Virus record (IMG/VR): IMGVR_UViG_3300013126_000189
Location: 1 to 27,952 of that record
Length of the DNA stretch: 27,952 bases
Strand: one strand, 5' to 3'
Source of the DNA: a virus
Below are positions 15,465 to 22,978 of the stretch, piece after piece. Numbering within the stretch: position 1 is the stretch's first letter; every line of letters starts with the position of its first letter. The notes under the pieces were generated by a model that was given only the letters and a program-made list of their open reading frames with translations, ran no database searches and was not told the DNA's origin. Position numbers and translations under genes: made by a program.

Positions 15465-16403
15465 TTATGCTAATGCAAATTTATTCCTAGTACTATTATC
15501 CATTGTGTTGGTAACATTTGCAGTAACTTTTGAACCGTCCATATAAACTCCTATCTTTCCATTTGCCATATCGGCTCTTACACCTCTAAATTCTTGAATA
15601 AGTGCACTTAACATATTGTTATTAGTTGCTGCTATTGGAGAATCAGTAATTTTTCTAGATGCTACCGTATCAGATTTATTATCAAACATCTTAGTACCGG
15701 CTAATACCGTATCCTTATCATTGAGTTGAATAGCTCCTTCGGGCCCAAATAATGTTCTTTTTCCATACCCAGCTTTACTACCAAATGAAGCAATATCGTT
15801 TCCAAATTTCATTGCTTTTGCAGCCGCCGCAAATAATGCACCAACCATAGTCGCTGCTATAACGGCACCAATAATTGGTAATTTACCCTGACCACTAAAA
15901 ATACTAGCAACAGCACCTAGTAAACTTGCACCAGTTTTTCGTCTTTCTGCAATTTGCTCAGCAATAGTAACTCGCAATGATTGTAACTTATGTTTATATA
16001 TTAAAAAGGTTAAAGCGGCCAATGTTACAAAAAATCCAACCAATCCTGCGGCGTTTTGTGTAACATAAGCAATAACATTTGAAATTGCTCCAATTATATT
16101 TAGAATCCCCGCAACAACGTTTCCTAATAATTGAAACGCAGGTGTTAAATTACCACCTACCTTTTCAATGATACCTGCGATTGCGTTATTTATTTGTTCG
16201 GTAACTCCTGCAATTTTTTCATTTGCGGCTATAGAATCTGCTTTTTTCTTTAAATCTTCTTCACTTAAATCTCTAATATCAATTCCAGCATCAATTGCTT
16301 TTTGTGCGTTTTTTAATGCATCTCCACTTAAACTTTGCAATTTATCTCTTACACCTAACTCTTTAGTAATTTCTTCTACAGTTTTACCCGCTGCTTTTGC
16401 CAA
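15465..16403 (-). CDS. Tape measure protein, C-terminal part (after in-frame TAG)
   Basis: This 312 codon segment is in the same frame as the gene upstream and separated from it only by TAG at 16449-16451. The frame is open back to 16448, adding 15 residues (D-S-C-D-F-R-Q-Q...) before the TTG at 16403. The sequence has a helical region, then strongly hydrophobic stretches at about 95-150 and 165-200, typical of the membrane-active part of tape measure proteins. A GAIQLNDKDTVLAGT segment near the end is common at the C-terminus of myovirus tape measures. It has no plausible start site of its own: no promoter, no ribosome site, and a weak TTG inside a coherent helix. It is best read as the second part of one 798-residue protein made by TAG decoding, or as a broken gene. 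Confidence 0.75.
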   Translation of the reverse strand: MAKAAGKTVEEITKELGVRDKLQSLSGDALKNAQKAIDAGIDIRDLSEEDLKKKADSIAANEKIAGVTEQINNAIAGIIEKVGGNLTPAFQLLGNVVAGILNIIGAISNVIAYVTQNAAGLVGFFVTLAALTFLIYKHKLQSLRVTIAEQIAERRKTGASLLGAVASIFSGQGKLPIIGAVIAATMVGALFAAAAKAMKFGNDIASFGSKAGYGKRTLFGPEGAIQLNDKDTVLAGTKMFDNKSDTVASRKITDSPIAATNNNMLSALIQEFRGVRADMANGKIGVYMDGSKVTANVTNTMDNSTRNKFALA

Positions 16404-16448
16404 TGCTTCTTGAGTAAAATAGTCCTGTTGTCTAAAATCACAACTATC

Positions 16449-16451
16449 CTA
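16449..16451 (-). other. In-frame TAG codon inside the tape measure gene
   Basis: Reading on the minus strand gives GAT GCA ATT TAG GAT AGT and continues open for 327 more codons to a TAA. Both halves are in the same frame (both start coordinates leave remainder 2 on division by 3). The 21 genes whose ends are in the window stop at TAA (20) or TGA (1), never TAG. The codon may be suppressed, reassigned (for example to Gln), or a mutation or sequencing error. Confidence 0.85.
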
Positions 16452-17861
16452 AATTGCATCTAAAGTTGCTTCATTGGCATCTGCAATTTTTCCTTCATAC
16501 GCTAAAGCTCTTGCTCTACTAAGATTAAATTGACCACCAACCATAGTTGCCGCCGCCAATTCAGCTTCAATACCACTTTCAAAATCTAAAAGTTTTTCAG
16601 CAGTTTGGCTTAAATCTTTAAGACTAGTTCCTAACATTTTTGCTTTTACCGCCTGTTGAACAAAAAGCTGAACATTTCCTTTCATATGTTTAGAAAGAAC
16701 ACCCGCACTAGCTGCCATATCCTCAAACCCTTCTTTAGCAGAAACCCCAACATCCGCAAACATTTTTGCAGCATCTAATGTTGCACCAGCGGCAGCAGAT
16801 TCACTTAATTTACCAACCTGCTCAAACATAGAGGAAACTTTTGCAGAATCTTTAACTGCAATACCCATTTGAGTATTTAACAATCCCATTGAAACCTGTG
16901 TTGCTTCACTAAAGTGAAACATATCAGATTGGGCGTTTGCTAATTCTTCAATAACTTTATAAGCCTTTTCCGCATTTAACCCAAATTGACGATACCCCAT
17001 TGCAATATGATGTACATCATGGTCAATTTTTTCAGTCATTCTTGCAGTAAAACCTGTATTTTCTCTAAAAGCTTGAGCCTGTTTATCTAAATCCATAAAT
17101 ACATGCAATCCAGCTCCTAATATGGCTACCATTAAAATCAAAGGTCCCATAGCAATCCCCGCTGATGCTACTGCTTTAAATAATACCATTGCACCCTTTG
17201 CCGCACCTACTAAACTTGCAGGCAGACCGTGTGCAGCATGCTGAATTGCATGCATTAATGCATGTTGTCTTTTATCAATTTTTATTAATTGATGTTTTAT
17301 TTTTAAAAGTTTTAATTCTCTTTGAATTACTTCATCACTTGCTCCTTTTAGTTTTTGTATCAAATCATTTCTTTCTTCATCAAAAGTTTTTTCTTTAGAT
17401 TTATGCCCATTTACTTTTTCCGCTAATTCAATTACTTCAACTGCGAGAGAAGTCATTACACCTCTTCTTTCTTGTGCTTGTTTTAATGCATCTCCTTCTA
17501 AATTATTTTCTTCTTCTCTAGCGGCAATAACATCCGCTAATACCGATGCCATCAAATTATTACCTTTAACTCGATTGGTTAAAGTATCTAAAGCACCTTT
17601 ATCTGTTACTTTTAATTTTTTAGTGATATCAGCAATATCATCATATGTATCTTTCTGCTTTTGTAATTTTTGAATTTTAGCCGAAAGTTGAGCAGATTCT
17701 TCATCACCTTTTTTAATTAACTCTTCGAGACGCTTTTTTTCCATATGACGAGCGTTAGCAGCTTTCTCTACATTTATAGAAATCTGCTTTTCTACTCGTT
17801 CTTTTTCTTTTAAGAGACTATTGAGTTCTTTTTGTTCAGCTGGTGTTAATTTTTCTGCCAT
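16449..17861 (-). CDS. Tape measure protein, N-terminal part
   Basis: This 470 aa segment is the beginning of the tail-length-determining protein. Residues about 5-75 are a Lys/Glu coiled coil. About 95-210 are further charged helices. About 215-255 form a hydrophobic block (GAAKGAMVLFKAVASAGIAM, ILMVAILGAGLHVF). About 265-470 are Ala/Met-rich helices with FRENTGFTARM, LLNTQMGIAVKD and a terminal GGQFNLSRARALAYEGK segment that recurs in tape measures of contractile-tailed phages. Position agrees: after the chaperone pair and before the baseplate genes. The frame meets TAG at 16449, while the downstream 327 codons supply the missing C-terminal half, so 470 aa alone would be a truncated ruler. 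The start ATG follows the 79 aa gene by 9 bases. Confidence 0.85.
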   Translation of the reverse strand: MAEKLTPAEQKELNSLLKEKERVEKQISINVEKAANARHMEKKRLEELIKKGDEESAQLSAKIQKLQKQKDTYDDIADITKKLKVTDKGALDTLTNRVKGNNLMASVLADVIAAREEENNLEGDALKQAQERRGVMTSLAVEVIELAEKVNGHKSKEKTFDEERNDLIQKLKGASDEVIQRELKLLKIKHQLIKIDKRQHALMHAIQHAAHGLPASLVGAAKGAMVLFKAVASAGIAMGPLILMVAILGAGLHVFMDLDKQAQAFRENTGFTARMTEKIDHDVHHIAMGYRQFGLNAEKAYKVIEELANAQSDMFHFSEATQVSMGLLNTQMGIAVKDSAKVSSMFEQVGKLSESAAAGATLDAAKMFADVGVSAKEGFEDMAASAGVLSKHMKGNVQLFVQQAVKAKMLGTSLKDLSQTAEKLLDFESGIEAELAAATMVGGQFNLSRARALAYEGKIADANEATLDAI

Positions 17862-17870
17862 TTATTTATA

Positions 17871-18110
17871 TTACTTAAAATCTGGCCCTATAAATCCATT
17901 ATCTTTAAGATACTTAAACATTTTAGGGTCTTCTTTTTGTATTTTTTTTAGATGTGGATAAAATGAACCAATCATATCCTGTAGTTCATCATCTAATTTT
18001 CTTAATACAGGATCGTTATCTATTACATTTTGTAATTTATTTGGTTTCTTTTTACCAAACCATCCCCAAAATTCATTGAGTTTTGTCTCTGATATTTTAT
18101 ATTTTTTCAT
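17871..18110 (-). CDS. Small conserved-looking phage protein before the tape measure
   Basis: This 79 aa protein begins MKKYKISETKLNEFWGWFGKK and contains QNVIDNDPVLRKLDDELQDM followed by a basic helix and a KYLKDNGFIGPDFK end. It is soluble and mostly helical. The 'IDNDPVLxKLD ... DPxxxKxLxxxGF' arrangement looks like a small conserved protein of myovirus tail clusters, but no function is known to me. It opens the tape measure and baseplate operon, has a promoter motif 20 bases upstream and follows a terminator. Confidence 0.75.
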   Translation of the reverse strand: MKKYKISETKLNEFWGWFGKKKPNKLQNVIDNDPVLRKLDDELQDMIGSFYPHLKKIQKEDPKMFKYLKDNGFIGPDFK

Positions 18111-18130
18111 AATAGGTATAATTTAACAGT

Positions 18131-18139
18131 TATAAATAT
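18131..18139 (-). promoter_or_regulatory. Late-type promoter motif for the tape measure / baseplate operon
   Basis: ATATTTATA on the coding strand lies 20 bases upstream of the ATG at 18110 and just after the chaperone terminator. There is no TTTG at 20-21 base spacing. Confidence 0.5.
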
Positions 18140-18149
18140 CCCATAAAAG

Positions 18150-18183
18150 AAAAAAGTTAGGATTATCTTCTAACCCTAACTTT
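18150..18183 (-). terminator. Rho-independent terminator after the chaperone pair
   Basis: AAAGTTAGG (18183-18175) pairs with CCTAACTTT (18161-18153) around a 13-base loop, followed by a T-rich tail. The TAA stop of the frameshift extension (18165-18163) lies inside the loop. Confidence 0.75.
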
Positions 18184-18384
18184 ACTAGATTTATTAACTT
18201 TTTCTATTTCATCATTTTCTTTTTTCTTTGCGTCTGCTAGCTTATTATAATAAAATAATCTCAATCTTGTTGGCATATGATACAACTCGGTTACACTAAA
18301 CCCATTTCCATATTGAACCATATCAAATATTTGGGAGTGTAATTGTATAGAATGATTAGCTGCTAGGCCAAAAAAAGCCAACAC
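18163..18384 (-). CDS. Tail-assembly chaperone extension (T part, frameshift-expressed)
   Basis: This reading frame overlaps the end of the upstream chaperone and lies in the frame reached by a +1 or -2 shift at the 7-T run. Its own first possible start is a GTG at 18384, inside the upstream gene and without a ribosome site. The useful part begins after the slip (GLAANHSIQLHSQ) and contains GYGN-like and MPTRLRLFYYNKLADAKKKE segments, ending in a basic helix. The size and position match the T domain of G/GT chaperones, which sits between tail tube and tape measure genes and recruits tail tube subunits to the tape measure. In T4 terms the counterpart would be gp51. Independent initiation is possible but less likely. 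Confidence 0.68.
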   Translation of the reverse strand: MLAFFGLAANHSIQLHSQIFDMVQYGNGFSVTELYHMPTRLRLFYYNKLADAKKKENDEIEKVNKSSKVRVRR

Positions 18385-19111
18385 CTAATGTAATAGGCGC
18401 CTCCTCCACCTCACCATCTTCATGAGTATATTTAATAGTCATATCCATATCTGGAGATATTTGTTTAACATATTCTCTCAAAGCTCTACTATCCAATGCA
18501 CGCATTCCATTTATGAATTTATTAATATGTCCAATATCAGAAATACCGTCCACTGCTTTAATCATATATCTTAAACGTGTGGTAATATCATAAGAAGTCT
18601 CTTTATTTAATTTTTCAAGTGCTGCAATTTCTTTTTCTATTTCTCTTTCATCACCATGTGTAAGGAATTTAAAAGTAATCTTATTTTTTCCTAATGGTGT
18701 TACGAATTCAAATTCATTTTTATTATTAAATAAAGAATAATCTATATCTTTTGTCTTTACCTGTGTTAAATCTGCGGTAACAGTAATAGTTTCACTTTTC
18801 TTAGTTGAATAAAAATTAAATTCATATTCTGGTCCATAACCCAATACTCTTGTAGCTAAAATAATTGCATTTTTATCACCAATGATAATATCATTTATAT
18901 CTATTTTATCAACTATAATAGATTCAAATAATTTATCTAACACAACCCCTTTCTTAATAAGGTTCGTAGAAGAAAGAATATCTTCTTCTTTTGCAGTCAT
19001 TAATTTTATTGTAATTCTTCCAGATGATAGTGGATGTTCTTTTGGATACACTTTTCCTTCTGATGGTAAATCCAACACTTCCGTTGGAAAATCGTATTTT
19101 TGTTCTTGCAT
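18356..19111 (-). CDS. Tail/baseplate assembly chaperone, T4 gp26-like (G part)
   Basis: This is a 251 aa protein starting MQEQKYDFPTEVLDLPSEGK. The conserved core is GRITIKLMTAKEEDILSSTN with LIKKGVVLDKLFESIIVD, the pattern of the T4 'base plate protein' family (gp26-like) found in T4-type phages. Position between tail tube and tape measure matches the tail-assembly chaperone slot of long-tailed phages. I chose the ATG at 19111 because the longer frame (to 19225) would run through the tail tube terminator and the promoter motif, and gives an implausible hydrophobic leader. The gene ends 14 bases after a run of seven T, where a shift gives the T extension. Confidence 0.8.
   Translation of the reverse strand: MQEQKYDFPTEVLDLPSEGKVYPKEHPLSSGRITIKLMTAKEEDILSSTNLIKKGVVLDKLFESIIVDKIDINDIIIGDKNAIILATRVLGYGPEYEFNFYSTKKSETITVTADLTQVKTKDIDYSLFNNKNEFEFVTPLGKNKITFKFLTHGDEREIEKEIAALEKLNKETSYDITTRLRYMIKAVDGISDIGHINKFINGMRALDSRALREYVKQISPDMDMTIKYTHEDGEVEEAPITLGVGFFWPSS
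18370..18376 (-). other. Candidate programmed frameshift site (7-T run)
   Basis: The coding strand reads GGC TTT TTT TGG in the chaperone frame. Slipping +1 (or -2) on the T run gives GGC CTA GCA GCT and the 70-codon extension. The zero frame stops at TAA 18358-18356, shortly after the run. Confidence 0.6.
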
Positions 19112-19131
19112 AACGTTATTGTTTTTGTATA

Positions 19132-19140
19132 TATAAATAC
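19132..19140 (-). promoter_or_regulatory. Late-type promoter motif before the chaperone gene
   Basis: GTATTTATA on the coding strand lies 21 bases upstream of the ATG at 19111 and follows the tail tube terminator. It is a one-base variant of the window's ATATTTATA motif. Confidence 0.45.
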
Positions 19141-19163
19141 ATAAAATCAAAAAAATTGAAAAT

Positions 19164-19190
19164 AAAAAAGGGATACCTTTTGAGTATCCC
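19164..19190 (-). terminator. Rho-independent terminator after the tail tube gene
   Basis: GGGATAC (19190-19184) pairs with GTATCCC (19176-19170) around a 7-base loop, followed by TTTTTT. It begins 25 bases after the tube stop codon. Confidence 0.85.
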
Positions 19191-19214
19191 CTTCTTAATA
19201 TTGTTTTTCTTAGA

Positions 19215-19712
19215 TTAGAATTCAAGAACTGCGTAATCGTAAGTAAGTGTTAAAGTAATAGTTGTAGGTTCATTAGTTGTGTTGTATGCCAAATCTCCAA
19301 AGTTTGCTTGAGAGATAAATGCTCCTTTTAATGTCCATTGTTCAACAACATCACCAACAGGTCCTAACATTTTAAAATTAATATCTTTCTTATACATTTC
19401 TCCGTATCCATCTCTACCTGTAATAGATTCATGCGAAAGACGAATCCATTCCATTACCGCTTGTGCTGCTGAAGGAACGATTGGGTCATAGAGTGTGATT
19501 TCTATATCCTGCCACTCACCTTTACCTTTCAACTTTCTATATACGTTGATGTGGTCTAATTTTACAGTCTCAAACTGAATGTTTGGTCTGTTAGCCGCAC
19601 TAACTACAAATGAAGGAATTGCTATTTCACCGAATTCCATGATATAGCGGTTCTTCATTTTAGGTTCGAAGTTCGTATAGAACATCTTATCGAAGGATAG
19701 TATCTCTGCCAT
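19215..19712 (-). CDS. Tail tube protein (T4 gp19-like)
   Basis: This is a 165 aa major tail tube subunit. The N-terminus MAEILSFDKMFYTNFEPKMK is followed by NRYIMEFGEIAIPSFVVSAA, and there is a central GEWQDIEITLYDPI strand pair and a C-terminal TTITLTLTYDYAVLEF. This is the gp19 tube fold pattern, and the length matches T4 gp19 (about 163 aa). It polymerises inside the contractile sheath and forms the DNA channel. It lies directly after the sheath gene, as in T4 (18-19), with a 51-base gap that carries a promoter motif, so it can be made in greater amount than its neighbours. A terminator follows. Confidence 0.92.
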   Translation of the reverse strand: MAEILSFDKMFYTNFEPKMKNRYIMEFGEIAIPSFVVSAANRPNIQFETVKLDHINVYRKLKGKGEWQDIEITLYDPIVPSAAQAVMEWIRLSHESITGRDGYGEMYKKDINFKMLGPVGDVVEQWTLKGAFISQANFGDLAYNTTNEPTTITLTLTYDYAVLEF

Positions 19713-19735
19713 TTTTAATTACCTTTTATTTTATA

Positions 19736-19743
19736 ATAAATAT
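19736..19743 (-). promoter_or_regulatory. Late-type promoter motif before the tail tube gene
   Basis: ATATTTAT on the coding strand lies 24 bases upstream of the tube ATG at 19712, in the short sheath-tube gap. No TTTG box occurs at 20-21 bases. Confidence 0.45.
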
Positions 19744-19763
19744 CTACTTTGTTCTTTTTTATA

Positions 19764-22121
19764 TTATGCTGAGAAACTTGCTCCAGTTGGTAAGATGTTG
19801 AAATCCACTACAATGAATTCCGCTGTCTTAGCAGGTTGTAAGAAAATTTGTCCAGCCATAATATTTCTATCAATCACATCTGGAGTGTTGTTGGTTTCAT
19901 CCATCACCACTTTGAATGCGAATAAACCTTGTCTTTGCTGAATAGTTTCTAAGAAAGGATTTACAGTACTTAGGAATCTTCCTCTTGTCTCAGAAGTGTT
20001 TTGTTCGAACACTAAGAAACGAGATGTAGATGCGATAAACTTCTTAACTGCAATCAATAATCTTCTTACGTTGATTCTATCTAATGCAGATGCTTTATCT
20101 TGCAAAGTTTTTTGTCCGAATGCCACAATACCTTGTCCAGGAAATGTTGCAATTGGGTTTACTTTGTTTTCATAAAGTGTATCTCTTTCAGCGTGTGTTA
20201 ATCTATTCAATACACTAACTGCTCCTACAATACCACCTCTATTCAAACCAGCTGGTGCGAACCACTCAGCCGCTAATCTATCGTTACTTGCATAAACAGC
20301 TGGTAACAATGTAGAAGGTGGAACAGTTGTAAGTTTGTTTGTGTTTGTATCAATTGTTTTTACCCAAGGGTAGTAAGTTGCTACATAGTTTGAATCAACT
20401 GCGTTTGCTTGCTCAGTTGCTTCAGTAATTGTATCATCGTAATCGTTAAAATCAGCGATATAGAAGCAATCTTGTCTTTCCTCAACCATATCAATTACTT
20501 TAGATACAATAGAAGGATGTAATTGTCTTACAATACCTGGAGTCACAACCAAGTTGATATCATATTCATCCGCATTTGAAATTGCGTTAATTGCTTTAGT
20601 ATATGCTACTGAACCAGATGATGTTGAAGTTGAACAATTGAATCCTTGTGTATTCGCATTACCCCATATTTCATTGTTATTATAATCTTTAATACCTGGT
20701 CTAGCAACTCTAATCACTACATTTGAACCATCAAAACCACCTTGAAATCCTAAAACAAATTGTCTCTTAACCATATCAGTTGATGCAGAACCTGTCATTT
20801 GATATGATAATGCTACACCACTAATACTTCCATCAAATGCAAACGCTGTATTTGAACCAGTATATTGAGTTATTGGAAGTGGTTTTAAATAATTGTGGTT
20901 ATCAGCTGAAATGCCCGCAGATTCAAAATCAAAACCTGAAAAATATACAGGTGATGATGCACTATTTCCGGTAGATTGTGTTTGGAATCTTACCTTTGGA
21001 ACTTTTACTGAATCACCTAAAGTTGTTGTGATTGAGTTTGTGTATGCCCCATGTCCAAATGGTGCTGCTGAAATTGGGAATGAACCCGCATCTGATACAA
21101 CTACTCTTACATATTTTGATTTGTTTGAGTAATCACCATTTTCGGTAATTTTACCATTTGCATCAATTGTATTCCATCTATCACCAATTCTTCTAGAAAT
21201 ATAATTTGGAGAAGCAGGGTCTAAGTTTACATTATTATATGTTTCTAAAACCGTCTTTCTCTTATCAGTATCATTAAATCCTCTAATTGTTACTGTAAAC
21301 GTTGCGTAATCAGTTCCGCCATCTTCACCAGCTGCTTTTACATTAGAAATACCAATTTTGAATTTAGTATTATATAATGTACCATGTCCTAAAGTTACAA
21401 ATTTAAATAAATTAAATCTCTCACCACTAATCAATTGTGATTGTACATAAGGAGTTTCAGCTGATTGTGCATCTTGTGCAAAGTTTTGTACTGGCAAAAT
21501 ACCTGAACTAACAACAGTACCACCTTCTAATCCCATTGCAGCATTTGTATAAGATGCTGATGCTTCATGTTCAAAATATGCGTAAGTATATGCTTTCTTT
21601 GAACCGAATGGAGAAGTTCCGAATACATCAGAAAGGTCATTTGTATCTCTTGGAAGAATAGATGCTGAAACAAAGCCAAAATCTGAACCAGAAAGTAAAA
21701 AAGAACCAGAGTATCCAGCTCTTGGGTCAGATATTAATTGTGCTACTTTAGCTACATCTTGATTGCCTCTTTCAGTTGTGTGTAAAACACCAATTAGTTT
21801 TTCTCCAACTAAACCACCAGATGCAAATATACCGATAGGTGCAGCTTCTTGATAACCACCGATACCAGCAACTCTTACAATTGTTGCTACACCAGCCTCT
21901 CTCAAATAGTTTTGTACTGCATATTCAGTAAAATATGTTCCATCAGGTGTTCCGAAGATTTCTTCAAATTCTGATTGTGTTCTTACGATAGTTGGAACAA
22001 AAGCAGGTCCTTGTTTGAAAGGTCCTATAAATGCTGCTCCTATTTCTCCTATTCCTTGCGCTAAGAAGGAAAGGTCATTTTCTCTCGTAAATACGCCAGG
22101 TGATACGATTCTTTCTGCCAT
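19764..22121 (-). CDS. Contractile tail sheath protein (T4 gp18-like)
   Basis: This is a 785 aa major sheath subunit. The N-terminus (ERIVSPGVFTRENDLSF, then GEIGAAFIGPFKQGPAFVPT) and the C-terminus (NPFLETIQQRQGLFAFKVVMD, then DRNIMAGQIFLQPAKTAEFI) are typical of gp18-like sheaths: the N-arm and C-terminal strands that interlock neighbouring subunits. The middle (about 100-470) is a long beta-rich variable insertion with Thr/Ser/Gly-rich sequence, the surface-exposed domain. It is somewhat longer than T4 gp18 (659 aa), mainly in that insertion. A GGAG Shine-Dalgarno-like sequence lies about 8 bases before the ATG, unusual for this window. It has its own terminator-promoter boundary upstream. 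Confidence 0.95.
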   Translation of the reverse strand: MAERIVSPGVFTRENDLSFLAQGIGEIGAAFIGPFKQGPAFVPTIVRTQSEFEEIFGTPDGTYFTEYAVQNYLREAGVATIVRVAGIGGYQEAAPIGIFASGGLVGEKLIGVLHTTERGNQDVAKVAQLISDPRAGYSGSFLLSGSDFGFVSASILPRDTNDLSDVFGTSPFGSKKAYTYAYFEHEASASYTNAAMGLEGGTVVSSGILPVQNFAQDAQSAETPYVQSQLISGERFNLFKFVTLGHGTLYNTKFKIGISNVKAAGEDGGTDYATFTVTIRGFNDTDKRKTVLETYNNVNLDPASPNYISRRIGDRWNTIDANGKITENGDYSNKSKYVRVVVSDAGSFPISAAPFGHGAYTNSITTTLGDSVKVPKVRFQTQSTGNSASSPVYFSGFDFESAGISADNHNYLKPLPITQYTGSNTAFAFDGSISGVALSYQMTGSASTDMVKRQFVLGFQGGFDGSNVVIRVARPGIKDYNNNEIWGNANTQGFNCSTSTSSGSVAYTKAINAISNADEYDINLVVTPGIVRQLHPSIVSKVIDMVEERQDCFYIADFNDYDDTITEATEQANAVDSNYVATYYPWVKTIDTNTNKLTTVPPSTLLPAVYASNDRLAAEWFAPAGLNRGGIVGAVSVLNRLTHAERDTLYENKVNPIATFPGQGIVAFGQKTLQDKASALDRINVRRLLIAVKKFIASTSRFLVFEQNTSETRGRFLSTVNPFLETIQQRQGLFAFKVVMDETNNTPDVIDRNIMAGQIFLQPAKTAEFIVVDFNILPTGASFSA

Positions 22122-22178
22122 TTTATTTCTCCAATTAGATTTTTAAATTGTATTTTGTATTCCATCTAAAAATACACA

Positions 22179-22188
22179 TATAAATATA
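22179..22188 (-). promoter_or_regulatory. Late-type promoter motif for the tail sheath gene
   Basis: TATATTTATA on the coding strand lies 58 bases upstream of the sheath ATG, giving this gene the longest leader in the window (about 45-50 nt). It begins 3 bases after the upstream terminator. Confidence 0.5.
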
Positions 22189-22190
22189 AA

Positions 22191-22226
22191 GAAAATATCC
22201 AAAACACATAATCGTGCTTTGGATAT
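22191..22226 (-). terminator. Rho-independent terminator upstream of the sheath gene
   Basis: ATATCCAAAGCAC (22226-22214) pairs with GTGTTTTGGATAT (22207-22195), a 13 bp stem with one G-U pair and a 6-base loop, followed by TTTCTTT. It ends the operon of the 130 aa gene. Confidence 0.85.
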
Positions 22227-22251
22227 ACTCTATTTATTAAATTATATTAAA

Positions 22252-22644
22252 TTATGCTGGTATTGGTCTCGCAACTGAACCAGATGTAGGTGACCAAGGT
22301 AAATCATCTGACATTACATTCATAATAGATGCTTTCTTAGCCAATATCTCTTTATCCATTCTACCTTGAATATGGTCCCAATAATTAGTTGGTTTAGAAC
22401 CACTAACATGGTCTTTAATCCATTCTATTACTTGAGATTCAGATAAACTATCATAAGGAGTAAAATTATCTGGATCAACACTTCTTAAATCAAATGGTGT
22501 TGCTCCCATAAATTCTCCAGTAACACCATCTTCATCGGTGCATTTAACTTTCCATTGAGTACCAATTATAACATTATCCAAATTATGGTCAAGATTATTA
22601 CCTTTTTTAAGACCTACAATTTTCCATTCATATGTATATCCCAT
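22252..22644 (-). CDS. Phage structural-cluster protein of unknown function, 130 aa
   Basis: This is a 130 aa soluble protein. Recognisable segments are YEWKIVGLKK at the start, NVIIGTQWKVKCTDEDG with GEFMGATPFDL (a beta-hairpin-like unit), a YDSLSESQVIEWIKDHV helix and a Pro/Ser end (LPWSPTSGSVARPIPA). The pattern looks like a small conserved protein found in many marine and T4-like phages (I believe a DUF-type family), but I cannot give a function. It is the last gene before the sheath terminator. Confidence 0.75.
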   Translation of the reverse strand: MGYTYEWKIVGLKKGNNLDHNLDNVIIGTQWKVKCTDEDGVTGEFMGATPFDLRSVDPDNFTPYDSLSESQVIEWIKDHVSGSKPTNYWDHIQGRMDKEILAKKASIMNVMSDDLPWSPTSGSVARPIPA

Positions 22645-22663
22645 ATATTATTATTTTTTAAAT

Positions 22664-22951
22664 TTAACCTAATGACCCACTTAAAGGATTTAATCCCAAG
22701 TGTTCACACATTTTTTCAGCCAAATAATAGTTACTTCCACTCCAAGAATTTAAAATATTACTTGGAACTTTCCATTCACCATTAATTAAAACATCATCTG
22801 GAATAGCTACCGATTCCCTATTTGGGTCTCTATATCTAATCTCGTATCTTAATCTACAATCATCATTATTTAAATCGTAGCTAAGTACATTTGTAAATAC
22901 AACATTAGCAGTTTTACCGAAAATGTTTTTTTCTTCTATAAAAGTAAGCAT
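22664..22951 (-). CDS. Hypothetical phage protein, 95 aa
   Basis: This is a 95 aa soluble, acidic-to-neutral protein beginning MLTFIEEKNIFGKTANVVFT, with a beta-rich first half (DCRLRYEIRYRDPNRE) and a helical end (NYYLAEKMCEHLGLNPLSG). No family is recognised. It sits between the fibre-associated 192 aa gene and the 130 aa gene, with 19-27 base gaps. It may be an adaptor or a neck/tail accessory protein, but that is a guess from position. Confidence 0.7.
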   Translation of the reverse strand: MLTFIEEKNIFGKTANVVFTNVLSYDLNNDDCRLRYEIRYRDPNRESVAIPDDVLINGEWKVPSNILNSWSGSNYYLAEKMCEHLGLNPLSGSLG

Positions 22952-22966
22952 ATATTTTTATTTTAA

Positions 22967-22974
22967 ATAAATAT
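22967..22974 (-). promoter_or_regulatory. Late-type promoter motif before the 95 aa gene
   Basis: ATATTTAT on the coding strand lies 16 bases upstream of the ATG at 22951, in the gap after the 192 aa gene. No TTTG box occurs at 20-21 bases. Confidence 0.4.
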
Positions 22975-22978
22975 TAGT

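Noticed and set aside
17862-17875. TATAAATA on the coding strand just before the tape measure ATG (T4 late promoter core)
   Set aside because: It touches the start codon, leaving no leader, and it is a single occurrence in this orientation in very AT-rich DNA.
18356-19225. Longer chaperone reading frame starting at 19225
   Set aside because: It would run through the tail tube terminator and the promoter motif, and it adds a spurious hydrophobic leader. The ATG at 19111 with conserved-looking MQEQKYDFPTE fits better.
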